Assembly (NCBI GenBank): GCA_025463055.1
Contig: JAOAPV010000114.1
Span: 1-64,000 of the forward strand
Length of the DNA: 64,000 bases
From: Candidatus Acidiferrum typicum
Lineage (GTDB): Bacteria > Acidobacteriota > Terriglobia > Acidiferrales > UBA7541
Reading direction: 5' to 3'
Shown one piece after another: positions 35,744 through 45,215 of the stretch. The notes under the pieces are model-generated. The model was not told the origin of the DNA and did not search any database. It worked only from the letters and a program-made list of their open reading frames with translations. Position 1 is the first letter of the stretch. The number at the start of each line of letters is the position of its first letter. The position numbers and the translations under genes were made by a program.

Positions 35744-36868
35744 CTAACTGTCGCTGCGAACGGTGCCGATTTGCACTAATTGCGCGGCGGGAACCGGCGG
35801 CGGAGCCATGGGCTTCGGTTTGCGGGTTTGGGGGTCGCGCCAATTATCCAGAATTCCCACCTGCTGCACGCAGGAAACGGTGCAGCGCGGCCCGCAGAAT
35901 TTGTCCGTGAAATATTCGTGATGGCGCATTTCCGGCGTGTACTGCGTCAGCGGAATGCCCGGATAGCCGCGCTGCTGCGAACACCAGTGCACCAGCCCAT
36001 CCTCGCAAATATAGAGATAACGCGAGCCGGAGCGGCAGCGCCAGTTGTGTTCGCGGCCGCGCGCCACATTGTGCTGAAACTCGTTGAAGCGCGAAAACGA
36101 ACGCTTGCCCAAGGTCATGATCTCTTCGAAGATTTCCGTTTCGCGCGGACCCAGCGGCTTTAGCTGGCCATTATTGTCGTGAATAATTCCCACTGTGCTT
36201 GTGAATCCCAATTCAATCGCGCGGTGCGCGATTTTCAGCGCGTCTTCTGGATTTTTCACGCCGCTGCCCAGCACGGAATTTATATTCACCTGGAAAACCG
36301 CGTATTGCGCGAGCCATTCCAGTCGCGTATCCAGCGTTTTCAAGCTTTTCAGTGAAACTTCATCCGGAACGGCGTTATCGATGCTGATTTGCAAATGCTC
36401 CAGACCGGCCGCGTTTAATTTTTCAATGGTTTTCCGGTCTAACAAAAAACCATTGGTAATCATCCCGGCAATCATGCCGTGGCTCCGGATGTGCCGGATA
36501 ACCTGGTCAATCTCTGGATGCATAAGCGGCTCGCCGCCGCTGATGGTAATAACCGAGGTGCCCATCCCGGCCAGAATGTCCAGCCGCTTTTTCATCTCCT
36601 CCAGCGGCACTGGCTTGGAAAAATCGTCGAATTCGTTGCAGTACGTGCAGGCCAGGTTGCAGCGCCGGTTCGGAATGATGTGCACCAGAATAGGGTGCTT
36701 GGTGGAAACCAGGGCTTTGCCGATCATGCGCAATTCGCGCAGACGCGTGCGCAGGAAGCGGAGGCGCTTCCGGGCGCGCACGGAAGCAGAAGGTCGCACC
36801 GAGACGGAAGCTCGCACCGAAGCAGAAGGCTGCGCTGAATTCATCGCTGAATTGGTATCCCCACCCAT
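35744..36868 (-). CDS. Radical SAM protein with C-terminal Cys-rich motif, unknown reaction
   Basis: A 374-residue radical SAM enzyme. The 4Fe-4S motif CNLACTYC has Cys70, Cys74 and Cys77. A GGEP motif follows in [16 protein letters not shown]-terminal cluster of cysteines ([18 protein letters not shown]) resembles SPASM/twitch auxiliary Fe-S binding. The N-terminal 35 residues are a low-complexity SASVR repeat (18-bp DNA repeat) and arginine-rich. No peptide substrate gene is evident nearby, so I assign no reaction. It diverges from the HEAT gene. Confidence 0.82.
   Translation of the reverse strand: MGGDTNSAMNSAQPSASVRASVSVRPSASVRARKRLRFLRTRLRELRMIGKALVSTKHPILVHIIPNRRCNLACTYCNEFDDFSKPVPLEEMKKRLDILAGMGTSVITISGGEPLMHPEIDQVIRHIRSHGMIAGMITNGFLLDRKTIEKLNAAGLEHLQISIDNAVPDEVSLKSLKTLDTRLEWLAQYAVFQVNINSVLGSGVKNPEDALKIAHRAIELGFTSTVGIIHDNNGQLKPLGPRETEIFEEIMTLGKRSFSRFNEFQHNVARGREHNWRCRSGSRYLYICEDGLVHWCSQQRGYPGIPLTQYTPEMRHHEYFTDKFCGPRCTVSCVQQVGILDNWRDPQTRKPKPMAPPPVPAAQLVQIGTVRSDS
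36777..36830. repeat. 18-bp tandem repeat inside the radical SAM gene
   Basis: Three head-to-tail 18-bp units (CGCACGGAAGCAGAAGGT and variants) start at 36777, 36795 and 36813. They encode a six-residue ([12 protein letters not shown]) repeat near the N-terminus. The reading frame is kept. Confidence 0.8.
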
Positions 36869-36912
36869 TGACCGTGAAAAAGCCCCTCACGTAATTATAC
36901 ATGACCCAGTTA

Positions 36913-36933
36913 GGGACGAGGCACGCCTGTCCC
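36913..36933. repeat. REP-like palindrome
   Basis: GGGACGAGGCACGCCTGTCCC pairs as GGGAC-G-AGGC with GCCT-GTCCC around a 2-base centre. It lies before the probable start of the HEAT protein gene and belongs to a set of short imperfect palindromes in this window. Confidence 0.5.
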
Positions 36934-36975
36934 AGCGTACTATTGTTCGTTGCTAATCAGATACTTAGGCTCGAA

Positions 36976-37980
36976 ATGGAGCCGAACCTGATGCGCAGCC
37001 AGCCTACTGCTAATTCCAACGATTCCACGGCCATAGCCGAACCGCCACGCGCTACTTCCAACGATGCTACGGCCTCGGCTGAACCGCGCGGCGCTAAGAG
37101 CTTGATGGTTGTTCTTAGCTTGGCGCTGGTTCTGATTTTCCTTGCTGCTGCGATTCCTGCGCCTATTCGGGCGGCTTGGGATGAATTCTCGTTCAGGATG
37201 CAGTTGCCGCAGAGCGAACCGCAGTCGGCTTCGCCTGGCAAGCTGTCCGACCATGAAATCGAAGAGTTGGCCAATTTGCCGGCGCAACAGCAGGCGGAGC
37301 GGTTGCTGGAGCGGGCGGTCAATCACTACGACAGCGCGCTTGAGCTGATCGGCAAATCGGTTGATAACTGGTTTGGGCAGTTAGAGTTACAGGGACAGCT
37401 TTCGAGCCTCCTGACCACGGCGCTTAATTCTAATGACCTGCATGTGCGTGCCGCGGCTCTGGAAATCGAGCTGGCCGGGTACAACCTTCCGAAGCGTGCG
37501 GAGAGCGCGGACAACCTGATTGAGCGCATCCGGAGAGAGCCTTCGGCCCGGCCCTGGGCTTTGTGGATGCTGGGCGTGCTGGGCAATCGCGGCGTGGAGA
37601 CGCGCCGCGCTTTCGTTACGCTGATGGACCACCGGCACGACCCGGATGAGCAGACTCGGTATTGGGCGGTCGAAGGATTGTCGATGCTGGGCACGGACGA
37701 AACGGTAGCGCCTTTGCTTGAGGCCTTCCGTAGCGATCCCTCGCCGCTGGTGCGGGAGCGCGGCGGGTGTGGCTTGGCGCAGTCTGGGATGCTTACGCGC
37801 GAGCAGCGGCTGCGGGCTGTGCCCGATCTGCTTAAGATGACGGACGATAAGACGCTGGACGACTCCACGCGCGGCTGGGTCTTCCAGGCGCTGCGGGACA
37901 TCACCGGCGCGTCCGTTGCGGCGGACTCCGCTGCGTGGCGCGCCTGGTGGGCGCAACATAGAGCTGACTTCCGCAGCTGA
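36976..37980 (+). CDS. Membrane-anchored HEAT-repeat protein
   Basis: A 334-residue protein if it starts at ATG 36976. An earlier ATG at 36901 would translate a palindromic intergenic repeat, so I prefer the later one, although ribosome sites are weak at both. The N-terminus is a low-complexity Ser/Asn/Asp/Ala segment with two copies of an SNDxTAxAEP unit. One membrane helix lies at about residues 42-60. HEAT-like alpha repeats follow (LLEAFRSDPSPLVRERGGCG and relatives), so it may be a scaffold in the periplasm. Function unknown. Confidence 0.7.
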   Translation: MEPNLMRSQPTANSNDSTAIAEPPRATSNDATASAEPRGAKSLMVVLSLALVLIFLAAAIPAPIRAAWDEFSFRMQLPQSEPQSASPGKLSDHEIEELANLPAQQQAERLLERAVNHYDSALELIGKSVDNWFGQLELQGQLSSLLTTALNSNDLHVRAAALEIELAGYNLPKRAESADNLIERIRREPSARPWALWMLGVLGNRGVETRRAFVTLMDHRHDPDEQTRYWAVEGLSMLGTDETVAPLLEAFRSDPSPLVRERGGCGLAQSGMLTREQRLRAVPDLLKMTDDKTLDDSTRGWVFQALRDITGASVAADSAAWRAWWAQHRADFRS

Positions 37981-38341
37981 CCGGCTTCTCGAATCCTCCC
38001 CGAGCACTTCTGAAGCTATATACCCCCCCACCCCCCGTGGTGATAGAAAGACTGCGCAACCTCCTGAAAATACAGGCGATAGCGAGTTGCCGTTGCGCAA
38101 AAGAGTGCGTAATCGCCTGATCCTGCTGGGTTTACACGGATGTAATAGGAAGGAAAGAACTTGCGGGTTCTGTTCGATCGACATACGAGAGAGTAACAGC
38201 GCTTTCGTGTTTTGTCAATGGTAAACAGGAGTTTTGGGTGTGATTTCGTGTACGCTTGCCCTCCAGCCATCACGCTAACAAGATGCCGACGCTGGCACGC
38301 TTGCCTTGCGGTAAGATTTGGGTGGCAGTTACGGAGAGCTT
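37981..38341. other. Intergenic region upstream of fumC with possible RNA structure
   Basis: No gene is supported in these 361 bp. CAGGCGAT at 38073-38080 can pair with ATCGCCTG at 38112-38119. A TTGCGCA-type sequence recurs at 38053-38059 and 38093-38100, allowing alternative pairing. A C-rich tract lies near 38022-38036. It may hold a structured 5' leader or the fumC promoter. This is inference. Confidence 0.4.
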
Positions 38342-39841
38342 ATGTCTGACGTTGGGCGGGCCAAGTCGAATCTTCCGCCACTGGCGGCGGCAACTACCCA
38401 CGGGCCGACACCCACGCATGGGGCGGCATCCATACACGAGACGACACCCAGGCAGGGGCCGACGCGCACGGAATCGGACAGCATGGGGAAGATGGAGGTG
38501 CCGGCGGACCGATATTACGGGGCGCAGACGGCGCGGTCGCTGGTGCACTTTGCGATTGGCAAAGACACGATGCCGGCGGAGTTGATCCGGGCATTTGGGA
38601 TATTGAAGAAGGCGGCGGCGCTGGTGAATCAGGATTTAGGGAAGCTGCCGGCAGAGAAGGCGCGACTGATTGCGCAGGCGGCGGACGAAGTGATCGCGGG
38701 GAAGCTGAACGAGCATTTTCCGCTGCGGATTTGGCAGACGGGCAGCGGAACGCAGACGAACATGAACGTCAACGAGGTGATCTCAAACCGGGCGATTGAG
38801 ATTACCGGCGGGACGATGGGCAGCAAGAAGCCGATCCATCCCAACGATGACGTGAACATGTCGCAGTCGTCGAACGACACGTTTCCTACGGCGATGTCCA
38901 TTGCGGCGGCTACGGAGACGGCGCGGCGGCTGCTGCCCGCCGTGAAGAAATTGCGCGACGTGCTGCTGGCGAAGTCGCTGGAGTTTGCGGACATCGTGAA
39001 GATTGGGCGGACGCATTTGCAGGATGCTACGCCGCTTACGTTTGGGCAGGAGTTTTCGGCCTGGGTGAATATGCTGGACCGCGACGGCGCGCGGATCGCG
39101 GTCGCGCTGGACGGGCTGTACGATTTGGCGATTGGCGGGACGGCGGTGGGGACGGGATTGAACGCGCATCCGGAATTTGCGGAACGCGCGGCGCGAAAGA
39201 TTGCGGAGTTGACCGGGCTGCCCTTCCGGTCGCATCCGAACAAGTTCACGGCGCTGGCGGCACACGACGAGATTGTGTTTGCCAGCGCGGCGCTGAAGAC
39301 CCTGGCGGCTTCGCTCATGAAGATTGCGAATGATATCCGCTGGCTGGCTTCGGGGCCGCGGTGCGGGCTGGGGGAATTGACTTTGCCGGAGAATGAGCCG
39401 GGATCTTCGATCATGCCGGGGAAAGTGAATCCGACGCAGTGCGAAGCGATGACTATGGTAGCGGTGCAGGTGATGGGCAATGACGCGGCGATTGGGTTTG
39501 CGGGGTCGCAGGGGAATTTTGAGCTAAACGTCTTTAAGCCGGTGATCATTTTCAATTATTTGCATTCGGTGGAGCTGCTCGCTGACGTCTGCAACAGCTT
39601 TGTAGAACACTGCGTGCAAGGGATTGAAGTGAACCGCGAGCAGGTGGACAAGTACGTGAAGAATTCGCTGATGCTGGTGACCGCGCTATCGCCGAAGATC
39701 GGATATGACAATGCGGCGAAGGTAGCGCACACGGCGCATCATGAAAATATCAGCTTGCGCGAAGCGGCAGTAAAGCTAGGATTCCTCACCGGCGAAGAAT
39801 TCGACGCCCTCGTTCACCCCGAAGACATGACACATCCGTGA
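38342..39841 (+). CDS. fumC: Class II fumarate hydratase with an N-terminal extension
   Basis: A 499-residue enzyme of the citric acid cycle that interconverts fumarate and malate. The signature [17 protein letters not shown] is complete, as are [19 protein letters not shown] and [12 protein letters not shown]. Homology starts near [16 protein letters not shown], so the first 40 or so residues (Thr/Pro/His-rich, with a loosely repeated TPTHGA/TPRQGP text) are extra. A GGAGAG ribosome site just before ATG 38342 supports that start, but a later start is possible. Confidence 0.92.
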   Translation: MSDVGRAKSNLPPLAAATTHGPTPTHGAASIHETTPRQGPTRTESDSMGKMEVPADRYYGAQTARSLVHFAIGKDTMPAELIRAFGILKKAAALVNQDLGKLPAEKARLIAQAADEVIAGKLNEHFPLRIWQTGSGTQTNMNVNEVISNRAIEITGGTMGSKKPIHPNDDVNMSQSSNDTFPTAMSIAAATETARRLLPAVKKLRDVLLAKSLEFADIVKIGRTHLQDATPLTFGQEFSAWVNMLDRDGARIAVALDGLYDLAIGGTAVGTGLNAHPEFAERAARKIAELTGLPFRSHPNKFTALAAHDEIVFASAALKTLAASLMKIANDIRWLASGPRCGLGELTLPENEPGSSIMPGKVNPTQCEAMTMVAVQVMGNDAAIGFAGSQGNFELNVFKPVIIFNYLHSVELLADVCNSFVEHCVQGIEVNREQVDKYVKNSLMLVTALSPKIGYDNAAKVAHTAHHENISLREAAVKLGFLTGEEFDALVHPEDMTHP

Positions 39842-39848
39842 GCCCGAC

Positions 39849-40785
39849 GTGCTTTCAAATAAAAAACTGATCGATAAGCCAGATCTTGATGCAAGAACCT
39901 TTCAGGAAAAGCTGGACAGTCTTACGACTACGATGGCCTTCAAGGTTCAGCGCGAAGCTGCTCAAAAGGGCTTGAGACCTCTATTCCTAGCAGCCGACCT
40001 TTACTATCTTCTGCGGCAAATGCAGCAAACCTACAACTTGTTCTTTTTTGTCAACGCTGACAAGCGCAGATATGAGGAATCCGACTGGAGAGCTGCATAC
40101 ACGGCTGTGATGCTTCCCCTCGTCCGCAGCATGATCGACGGTCTTTATAACATTACGACTATTCTGGAAAACCCCGGCCCCAATGGCTACCTTTTCCGCG
40201 AAAGCGGGTACCGACTGATGTTGGAAGCGCTTGGATGCCGACGAAAGACGGTGCGGAGGTGATCCAAAATGGGACGAGTGGATTGCACGTCAGCGGAAGC
40301 ACATCGAATTTGACATGCGTAGTAACGGCTTCAAAGAAGCCGAGGTTAGGACCGGAAGGAAGCTATGGCCTACGATGAGCCGATATCTTAGCGTCAGCCC
40401 AGGCTCAACTCCTACGCCGCACCAAGAATTTTTGAAAAAGCTTACGTTTGGATTTTGGCAAGAGTATTCCGGAATATCTCACGCAACCTTCCAGGGTTTA
40501 CTGCCGATCGCCGTCTTTCTTGCACCTAGGGACCTGCCTATCGATGATCGATCACTGGTCGACAACGCATCAGAGGAACTAATCGCCATCCATATTCCCC
40601 GGGTGGCTGCAATTCTGCTTTGTGCGCTGACCGAACTTCAGGCCCATTTTCACTTCGATGGGGCAAGCATCGACCAACGCCTACACGAAGTCTGGAACGC
40701 TCTTGTGACAGCTCCTGAGGTCAAAGAGTTATACGACTCCAGATATGCGCAGCTTATGAAAGACAAAGGGATACATGCTGTCTGA
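39849..40785 (+). pseudogene. Hypothetical gene broken by a frameshift
   Basis: Two overlapping frames together make one protein of about 311 residues. The first runs from GTG 39849 to 40262 (ends ESGYRLMLEALG). The second continues from about 40231 with LDADERRCGGDPKWDEW and ends at 40785. Removing one base near 40228-40233 joins them smoothly, so the gene carries a frameshift or a base-calling error. The sequence is AT-richer than its neighbours and matches no family I recognise. It lies 7 bp after fumC. The different base composition suggests it was acquired. Confidence 0.65.
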
Positions 40786-40794
40786 TAAGGTGCG

Positions 40795-41877
40795 ATGACG
40801 CATTTTCTGCGGGACATACTGCGACAACCGAACGAATTGCAACGGACGCTCGATTATTTGTCCGGAGCTGGGCAACGTGCGCTCGTTGCTGCTGTGGCGG
40901 CGGTGCGGGCGGGGCGGCATGTGTACTTGACTGGGATTGGGAGTAGTTGGCATGCGGGGCTTAATGTTTCGGCGCTGTTTCAGCTTGGGGGGCGGCCGGT
41001 TTACTTGGTGGATGCGGCGGAGATGGTGCAGTTTGCGGCGATTCCGGCGGAGTCTGTGCTTATTGTGATTTCGCGGAGCGGGCGGAGCGTGGAGATTGTG
41101 CAGTTGCTGGGGAAGGCGCGGGAGAGCGGGGCGACGGTTATTGGGATTACGAATGCGGCGGATGGGGCGCTGGCGCGGGAAGCGCAGATTGCGATTGCGG
41201 TGCCGGTGGCGATGGATCATGCGATTTCGGTGAATACTTATACGACTTTGGCTTTGGCGGCGGGGATTTTGGCGAGTTTGATAGTGCGGACAGCCAGAAA
41301 TGGCTGTCCTACTGATGCTTCGCTCGCGGACTCGCTTTCGCGGGCTTTTGCTGCTGCTGGCCGGGCGATTCCTGGGTGGAAGGCGCAGATTGAAGATTCG
41401 GCTTGGCTTGCGCCGCGTAGCACTACTTATTTTTTGGCGCGGGGGTCTAGCCTGGGGAGCGCTTATGAGGCGCGGCTGATGTGGGAGGAGGGCGTTAAGT
41501 CGCCGGCTACGGCTATGGGGGCGGCTAGCTTTCGGCATGGACCGCAGGAAATTGTCGAGAAGGATATGCGTTTTGGCATCTGGATCGATGGATCGCGGAT
41601 GCGGGAACAGGATCTGGCCCTGGCGCGCGATTTGCGGGAATTGGGGGCGCGGGTGATGTTGATTGGGCAGCGCGTGCCGGAGGATGCGGGCGATCTCGTT
41701 TTTCAGCTTCCGGAGATTCCGAGCGAGTGGCAGTTTTTGATTGATATTATTCCGTCGCAGCTTGTGGCGGAGCGGTTGGCGCGGCTTTCTGGGGCGGACC
41801 CGGATACGTTTCGGCTTTGTTCGTTTGTGGTGGAGGATGAGGAGGGGTTGTTGCCGGGAAAAAGTCCGAAAAGATAA
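40795..41877 (+). CDS. SIS-domain sugar isomerase-like protein
   Basis: A 360-residue protein with two SIS domains (VYLTGIGSSWHAGLNVSALF and YFLARGSSLGSAYEARLMWE). These resemble the isomerase half of glucosamine-6-phosphate synthase, without a glutaminase domain. It probably acts on a phosphorylated amino sugar. EGVKSPATAMGAASFRHGP is the classic substrate-site motif of this group. An in-frame palindrome at 41288-41309 inserts about nine residues in the linker between the SIS domains. Codons are G-rich at third position. Confidence 0.85.
   Translation: MTHFLRDILRQPNELQRTLDYLSGAGQRALVAAVAAVRAGRHVYLTGIGSSWHAGLNVSALFQLGGRPVYLVDAAEMVQFAAIPAESVLIVISRSGRSVEIVQLLGKARESGATVIGITNAADGALAREAQIAIAVPVAMDHAISVNTYTTLALAAGILASLIVRTARNGCPTDASLADSLSRAFAAAGRAIPGWKAQIEDSAWLAPRSTTYFLARGSSLGSAYEARLMWEEGVKSPATAMGAASFRHGPQEIVEKDMRFGIWIDGSRMREQDLALARDLRELGARVMLIGQRVPEDAGDLVFQLPEIPSEWQFLIDIIPSQLVAERLARLSGADPDTFRLCSFVVEDEEGLLPGKSPKR
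41288..41309. repeat. Palindromic REP-like insertion inside the SIS gene
   Basis: GGACAGCCA pairs with TGGCTGTCC across a GAAA loop (9 bp perfect, GNRA-type loop). It lies in frame within a coding gene and adds the residues TARNGCPTD. Confidence 0.75.
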
Positions 41878-42004
41878 CGCGCCCTTCGCGGCTCAGGGTA
41901 AAGAGACGCCGAGAACGCAGAGGCTCGCAGGGAACGATTGCAGGTGTGCCGCACCTACGGCGCTCAAGCGGCAGTTGAAAAGTGGGAACTCAGAGGAGGA
42001 GTGC
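41878..42004. repeat. Intergenic repeat-like region with short palindrome
   Basis: The 127-bp gap contains AGGTGTGCCGCACCT at 41942-41956, a short inverted repeat, plus a CGCAGAGGCTCGCAGGG-type stretch. This kind of sequence tends to recur in genomes of this group. No gene is evident. Confidence 0.4.
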
Positions 42005-43039
42005 ATGGTGGGACGGTGTCTACTTCTGTTCGTGGTATTTGTTTTTGCGGTGAGCGCTTCGGCACAGCAAACGAGTTCCTCGGCGACGTATTCGCTTAAG
42101 CCCACGCCGAAGACGGTTGCTTGGGGGTATTACGATGCGAGCGCGGCGCCGGTGTTGCGCGTTAAGTCTGGCGACACGGTGGAGATTCAAACGCTGCTCA
42201 CTTCTAGCCCGAAACGGCTGGAGGGAGCGGGTGTGGCGGCGGATCAAGTGGAACAGTCGCTGCGCGATATCTATGACCAGGTGAAAGACAAAGGTCCGGG
42301 CGGGCACATTCTTACTGGGCCGATTTACATTGAGGATGCGCAGCCGGGCGACGTGCTGGAGGTGCGCATTGTTTCGGTGCGGCTGGCGATTCCTTACGCT
42401 TATAACGGGTTTGGTCCGGGACGCGGATTTTTGCCGGAGGATTATCCGTATCCGAAGATGAAAATTATTCCGCTGGACGAGAAGCGGATGATGGCGCGGT
42501 TCGCTCCGGGCATTGAGATTCCGCTGCATCCATTTTTCGGCAGCATGGGTGTGGCGCCGCCGGAGACGACTGGCAAGTTCAGCAGCAATCCGCCGTGGAT
42601 TCACGCGGGAAATCTGGACAACAAAGATTTGGTGGCGGGCACGACGCTGTATATTCCGGTGCATGCCGCGGGAGCGCTGTTTGAGGTGGGCGATGGACAT
42701 GCCGGGCAGGGGAACGGCGAGGTGGACATTACGGCGATGGAGACATCGCTGATCGGGACGTTTCAGTTTGTGGTGCGCAAGGATATGCACCTGCGCTGGC
42801 CGCGGGCGGAGACTCCGACGCAGATTATCACGATGGGGCTGCACGAGGATTTGAATGAGGCTACCAAGCTGGCCGTGCGCGAGATGATCGGCTTTCTGAT
42901 GACCGAAAAGCATCTTTCGCGCGATGACGCTTACATGCTGTCGAGCGTGGCGGCGGATTTGAGCATTACGGAACTCGTCGACGGGAACAAGGGCGTGCAC
43001 ATGGCGATACCTAAGGCGATTTTTGTGGGGACGAAGTGA
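42005..43039 (+). CDS. Secreted acetamidase/formamidase family protein
   Basis: A 344-residue protein with a signal peptide (MVGRCLLLFVVFVFAVSASA) that starts at ATG 42005 after a GAGGAGG ribosome site. The acetamidase/formamidase fold is seen in KDKGPGGHILTGPIYIEDAQ, GNLDNKDLVAGTTLYIPVH and EVGDGHAGQGNGEVDI. It should hydrolyse small amides outside the cytoplasm. The stop overlaps the start of the next gene (GTGA), so the two are coupled. Confidence 0.85.
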   Translation: MVGRCLLLFVVFVFAVSASAQQTSSSATYSLKPTPKTVAWGYYDASAAPVLRVKSGDTVEIQTLLTSSPKRLEGAGVAADQVEQSLRDIYDQVKDKGPGGHILTGPIYIEDAQPGDVLEVRIVSVRLAIPYAYNGFGPGRGFLPEDYPYPKMKIIPLDEKRMMARFAPGIEIPLHPFFGSMGVAPPETTGKFSSNPPWIHAGNLDNKDLVAGTTLYIPVHAAGALFEVGDGHAGQGNGEVDITAMETSLIGTFQFVVRKDMHLRWPRAETPTQIITMGLHEDLNEATKLAVREMIGFLMTEKHLSRDDAYMLSSVAADLSITELVDGNKGVHMAIPKAIFVGTK

Positions 43040-43971
43040 GCTTGCGGTTGGCGTTGGCCGCATGTCTTGCGATTGGGGCTGGAAGCATCGCTGCGGGACA
43101 GACGGCGTCGGCGGAGGTTCCGGAGTGGTGCAAGGCGCTGCCCCGGCCGGAGTACAAGGCGCTGGAGCGGGTGGAGGTCAGCGATGCGTGGTTTGAGGTG
43201 TACAAACCGGCGAAAAATGTTTTTGCGATTTACGAGCCGCATCAGGCAGAGGAGACGATCGGGTATTTGATTGTTGGGGACAAGCGGGCGCTGCTGTTCG
43301 ATACGGGGATGGGGATTAGCGACGTGAAGAAGGTCGCGGCGGAGCTTACGAAATTGCCCATGGTCGTGGTGAATTCGCATACGCACGACGATCACGTCGG
43401 CGGGAATTGGGAGTTCGAGACGGTGTATGGGATGGATACGGAGTTCACGCGCACGAATGCGAAGGGTTCGCGGGAGGACGCGCAGGCTGAAATTGCTGGG
43501 GATCAGGTTTGCGGTGAGTTGCCGAAGGGATTCGATGCGCAGAGCTATGCGACAAGACCCTGGCACATTTCGCGGTTTCTGCACGACGGAGACAAAATCG
43601 AGCTTGGCAATCGAACGTTGGAAATAATTGCGACGCCGGGACACACGCCGGATGCGATTTGCTTGCTGGATCGCGCGAACGGATTGCTCTTTACTGGAGA
43701 TACTTATTATCCCGCGCCGATTTGGCTATTTCGACCGGAGACTGATCTCGATGCCTACGTCGCTTCCGTGAAGCGCATTGCGGCGCTTGGGCCCAAGTTG
43801 AAGCTGGTACTGGGGGCGCACAACATTCCCGTGGCGGAGCCGGCGGTGTTGCCGAGATTAGTGGCGGCGATTGAGGCCGCGCGCTCCGGAAAGGGCACGA
43901 GCAAACCGGATGGCCAGGGGCGGGAGATACGCAGCGTCGACGGATTTTCTTTTCTTTTGCGGGCGCAGTAG
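43036..43971 (+). CDS. Secreted metallo-beta-lactamase fold hydrolase
   Basis: A 311-residue protein with a GTG start overlapping the amidase stop by 4 bp and a signal peptide ending near AAGQTASA. The metal-binding HTHDDHVGG motif is complete. GHTPDAICLLDRANGLLFTGDT and LGAHNIP supply further metal ligands. It belongs to the wider family of lactonases and glyoxalase-like enzymes, and true beta-lactamase activity is not implied. It likely works with the amidase in the same transcript. Confidence 0.85.
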   Translation: MSLRLALAACLAIGAGSIAAGQTASAEVPEWCKALPRPEYKALERVEVSDAWFEVYKPAKNVFAIYEPHQAEETIGYLIVGDKRALLFDTGMGISDVKKVAAELTKLPMVVVNSHTHDDHVGGNWEFETVYGMDTEFTRTNAKGSREDAQAEIAGDQVCGELPKGFDAQSYATRPWHISRFLHDGDKIELGNRTLEIIATPGHTPDAICLLDRANGLLFTGDTYYPAPIWLFRPETDLDAYVASVKRIAALGPKLKLVLGAHNIPVAEPAVLPRLVAAIEAARSGKGTSKPDGQGREIRSVDGFSFLLRAQ

Positions 43972-44020
43972 GATTCCGAGGCTAAAATAAAGATTCCGGC
44001 CCGTGGCAAGGAACTTCCTG

Positions 44021-44641
44021 ATGCGTCTGCTGCTTTATGCGATGCGCTGCGCCGCCGCTCTGCTGATCGTCTGCAACATTTCCGCGTTTGCGGGAGACAA
44101 AAGCGTTTGGAATTACGAAGGCGGGCTGTTCGTGATCACGAATGGCTCGATTCCGAAGGGGCCTTGTTTTCGGCTGGCCGGGCGCGTGACGTCCGGCGAT
44201 TTTTTCGAACGCCTGAAGCGCATTGACAAAGAGAGCGGCACGATTTTCCGGCGCGGGGCGGAGCCAGTTGAGACTTTTCCTCAGCAGCTTACGCTTTCGT
44301 TTGTCGTGCACGATTGGTACGACCAGACTTGCCCACCGCGCGAGGAAAATCCTGACGCACCGAAACGTTTGACGCGGGCGATGATGAGCTCGCTGCACCT
44401 GTATTTGTATTGGAAGCACGGTGTGGAGCTGCGGCCGGTGGGCGAGATAGAGCGAAAATATTTCGGAGTGCGAGAGGTCATTCCGGAAGCGGCTGCGCGA
44501 ATCCACGACTTACCCGAGCAGCTGGAATGGGCTTACCAATACGTTGTGCCTAGCGCTGGCGTGCCGCTGACGGACAGCCTGGTGCTGGTGCTGCGCGATG
44601 CGGAAAATCACATTGTGGCTCGCGTGGCGGCGCGCCTTTAG
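44021..44641 (+). CDS. Secreted protein of unknown function
   Basis: A 206-residue protein with an N-terminal signal (MRLLLYAMRCAAALLIVCN, cleaved near AFAGD) and an AAGGAA ribosome site before ATG 44021. The rest is mixed with conserved-looking WNYEGGLFVITNGSIPKGPC and LVLVLRDAENHIVARVA. I do not recognise a family. It follows the amidase/lactamase pair in the same direction by about 50 bp. Confidence 0.55.
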   Translation: MRLLLYAMRCAAALLIVCNISAFAGDKSVWNYEGGLFVITNGSIPKGPCFRLAGRVTSGDFFERLKRIDKESGTIFRRGAEPVETFPQQLTLSFVVHDWYDQTCPPREENPDAPKRLTRAMMSSLHLYLYWKHGVELRPVGEIERKYFGVREVIPEAAARIHDLPEQLEWAYQYVVPSAGVPLTDSLVLVLRDAENHIVARVAARL

Positions 44642-44689
44642 GTCCCCTTGCGTGCGCCTAATTGAGAGGTCAATGGGTTGGAGCGGAAA

Positions 44690-44735
44690 AGCCGCAGGGC
44701 TCCGCGGACTCCGCTCTGCGCTACAGGGAATTGTC
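44690..44735. repeat. Imperfect palindrome in intergenic DNA
   Basis: GCAGGGCTCCGCGGACTCC followed by GCTCTGCGCTACAGGG forms an imperfect inverted repeat with mismatches. It lies between two convergent genes and resembles dispersed acidobacterial repeats. I could not test how many copies exist in the genome. Confidence 0.35.
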
Positions 44736-44754
44736 ATTGGCTTGGGCGGCTCGA

Positions 44755-45156
44755 TCAGCCCATTGCGCTAAATTTGTGTGGTTCAATTTTGTATATTACG
44801 CGCTTTTCGCCTGGCTGACGGAACGGGTAGACGTCTTTGCCCAGATATTTTTTCGCGAGGCTATTGATGTGATCGTCGGCGCCTTTTTCAGTGGCTTCGA
44901 CCACTTTCCCGCGAATTTCGAGGTAGCGGTACGGATTCTCCGGGTCCTGAATGGATAGGGAGACGCGCGGGTCACGGGCGATGTTTTTATCTTTCTGGCG
45001 GCCGCGCGCGGAGTTGACGCGCACGTGCTTCCCATCGTAATCGACCCACACTGGCGTCACTTGTGGGCTGCCGTCACGATTTAGCGTGCCCAGGTTAGCG
45101 AACGCCTTTTTGTTGTCCAGCAGATCCGCGTATTTTTCAGGTAGTTGCTCAGCCAT
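44755..45156 (-). CDS. PPOX-class F420-dependent oxidoreductase
   Basis: A 133-residue split-barrel flavin/deazaflavin protein. I use ATG 45156 with a strong GGAGG ribosome site; longer frames are unlikely. Motifs are FANLGTLNRDGSPQVTPVWV and NSARGRQKDKNIARDPRVSL, seen in F420-using PPOX proteins. It reduces or oxidises an unknown small molecule with F420. It lies beside cofC and cofH on the same strand, which supports F420 as cofactor. Confidence 0.83.
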   Translation of the reverse strand: MAEQLPEKYADLLDNKKAFANLGTLNRDGSPQVTPVWVDYDGKHVRVNSARGRQKDKNIARDPRVSLSIQDPENPYRYLEIRGKVVEATEKGADDHINSLAKKYLGKDVYPFRQPGEKRVIYKIEPHKFSAMG

Positions 45157-45215
45157 TTCAACCTCCGGAGGATTTGGTCCTCGATTGTCTGATTTAAAAA
45201 GTCTTTTTCGTGGCC

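Noticed and set aside
38021-38038. C7-A-C6 tract as a phase-variable element
   Set aside because: It lies in intergenic DNA with no reading frame affected, and no promoter spacing was clear.
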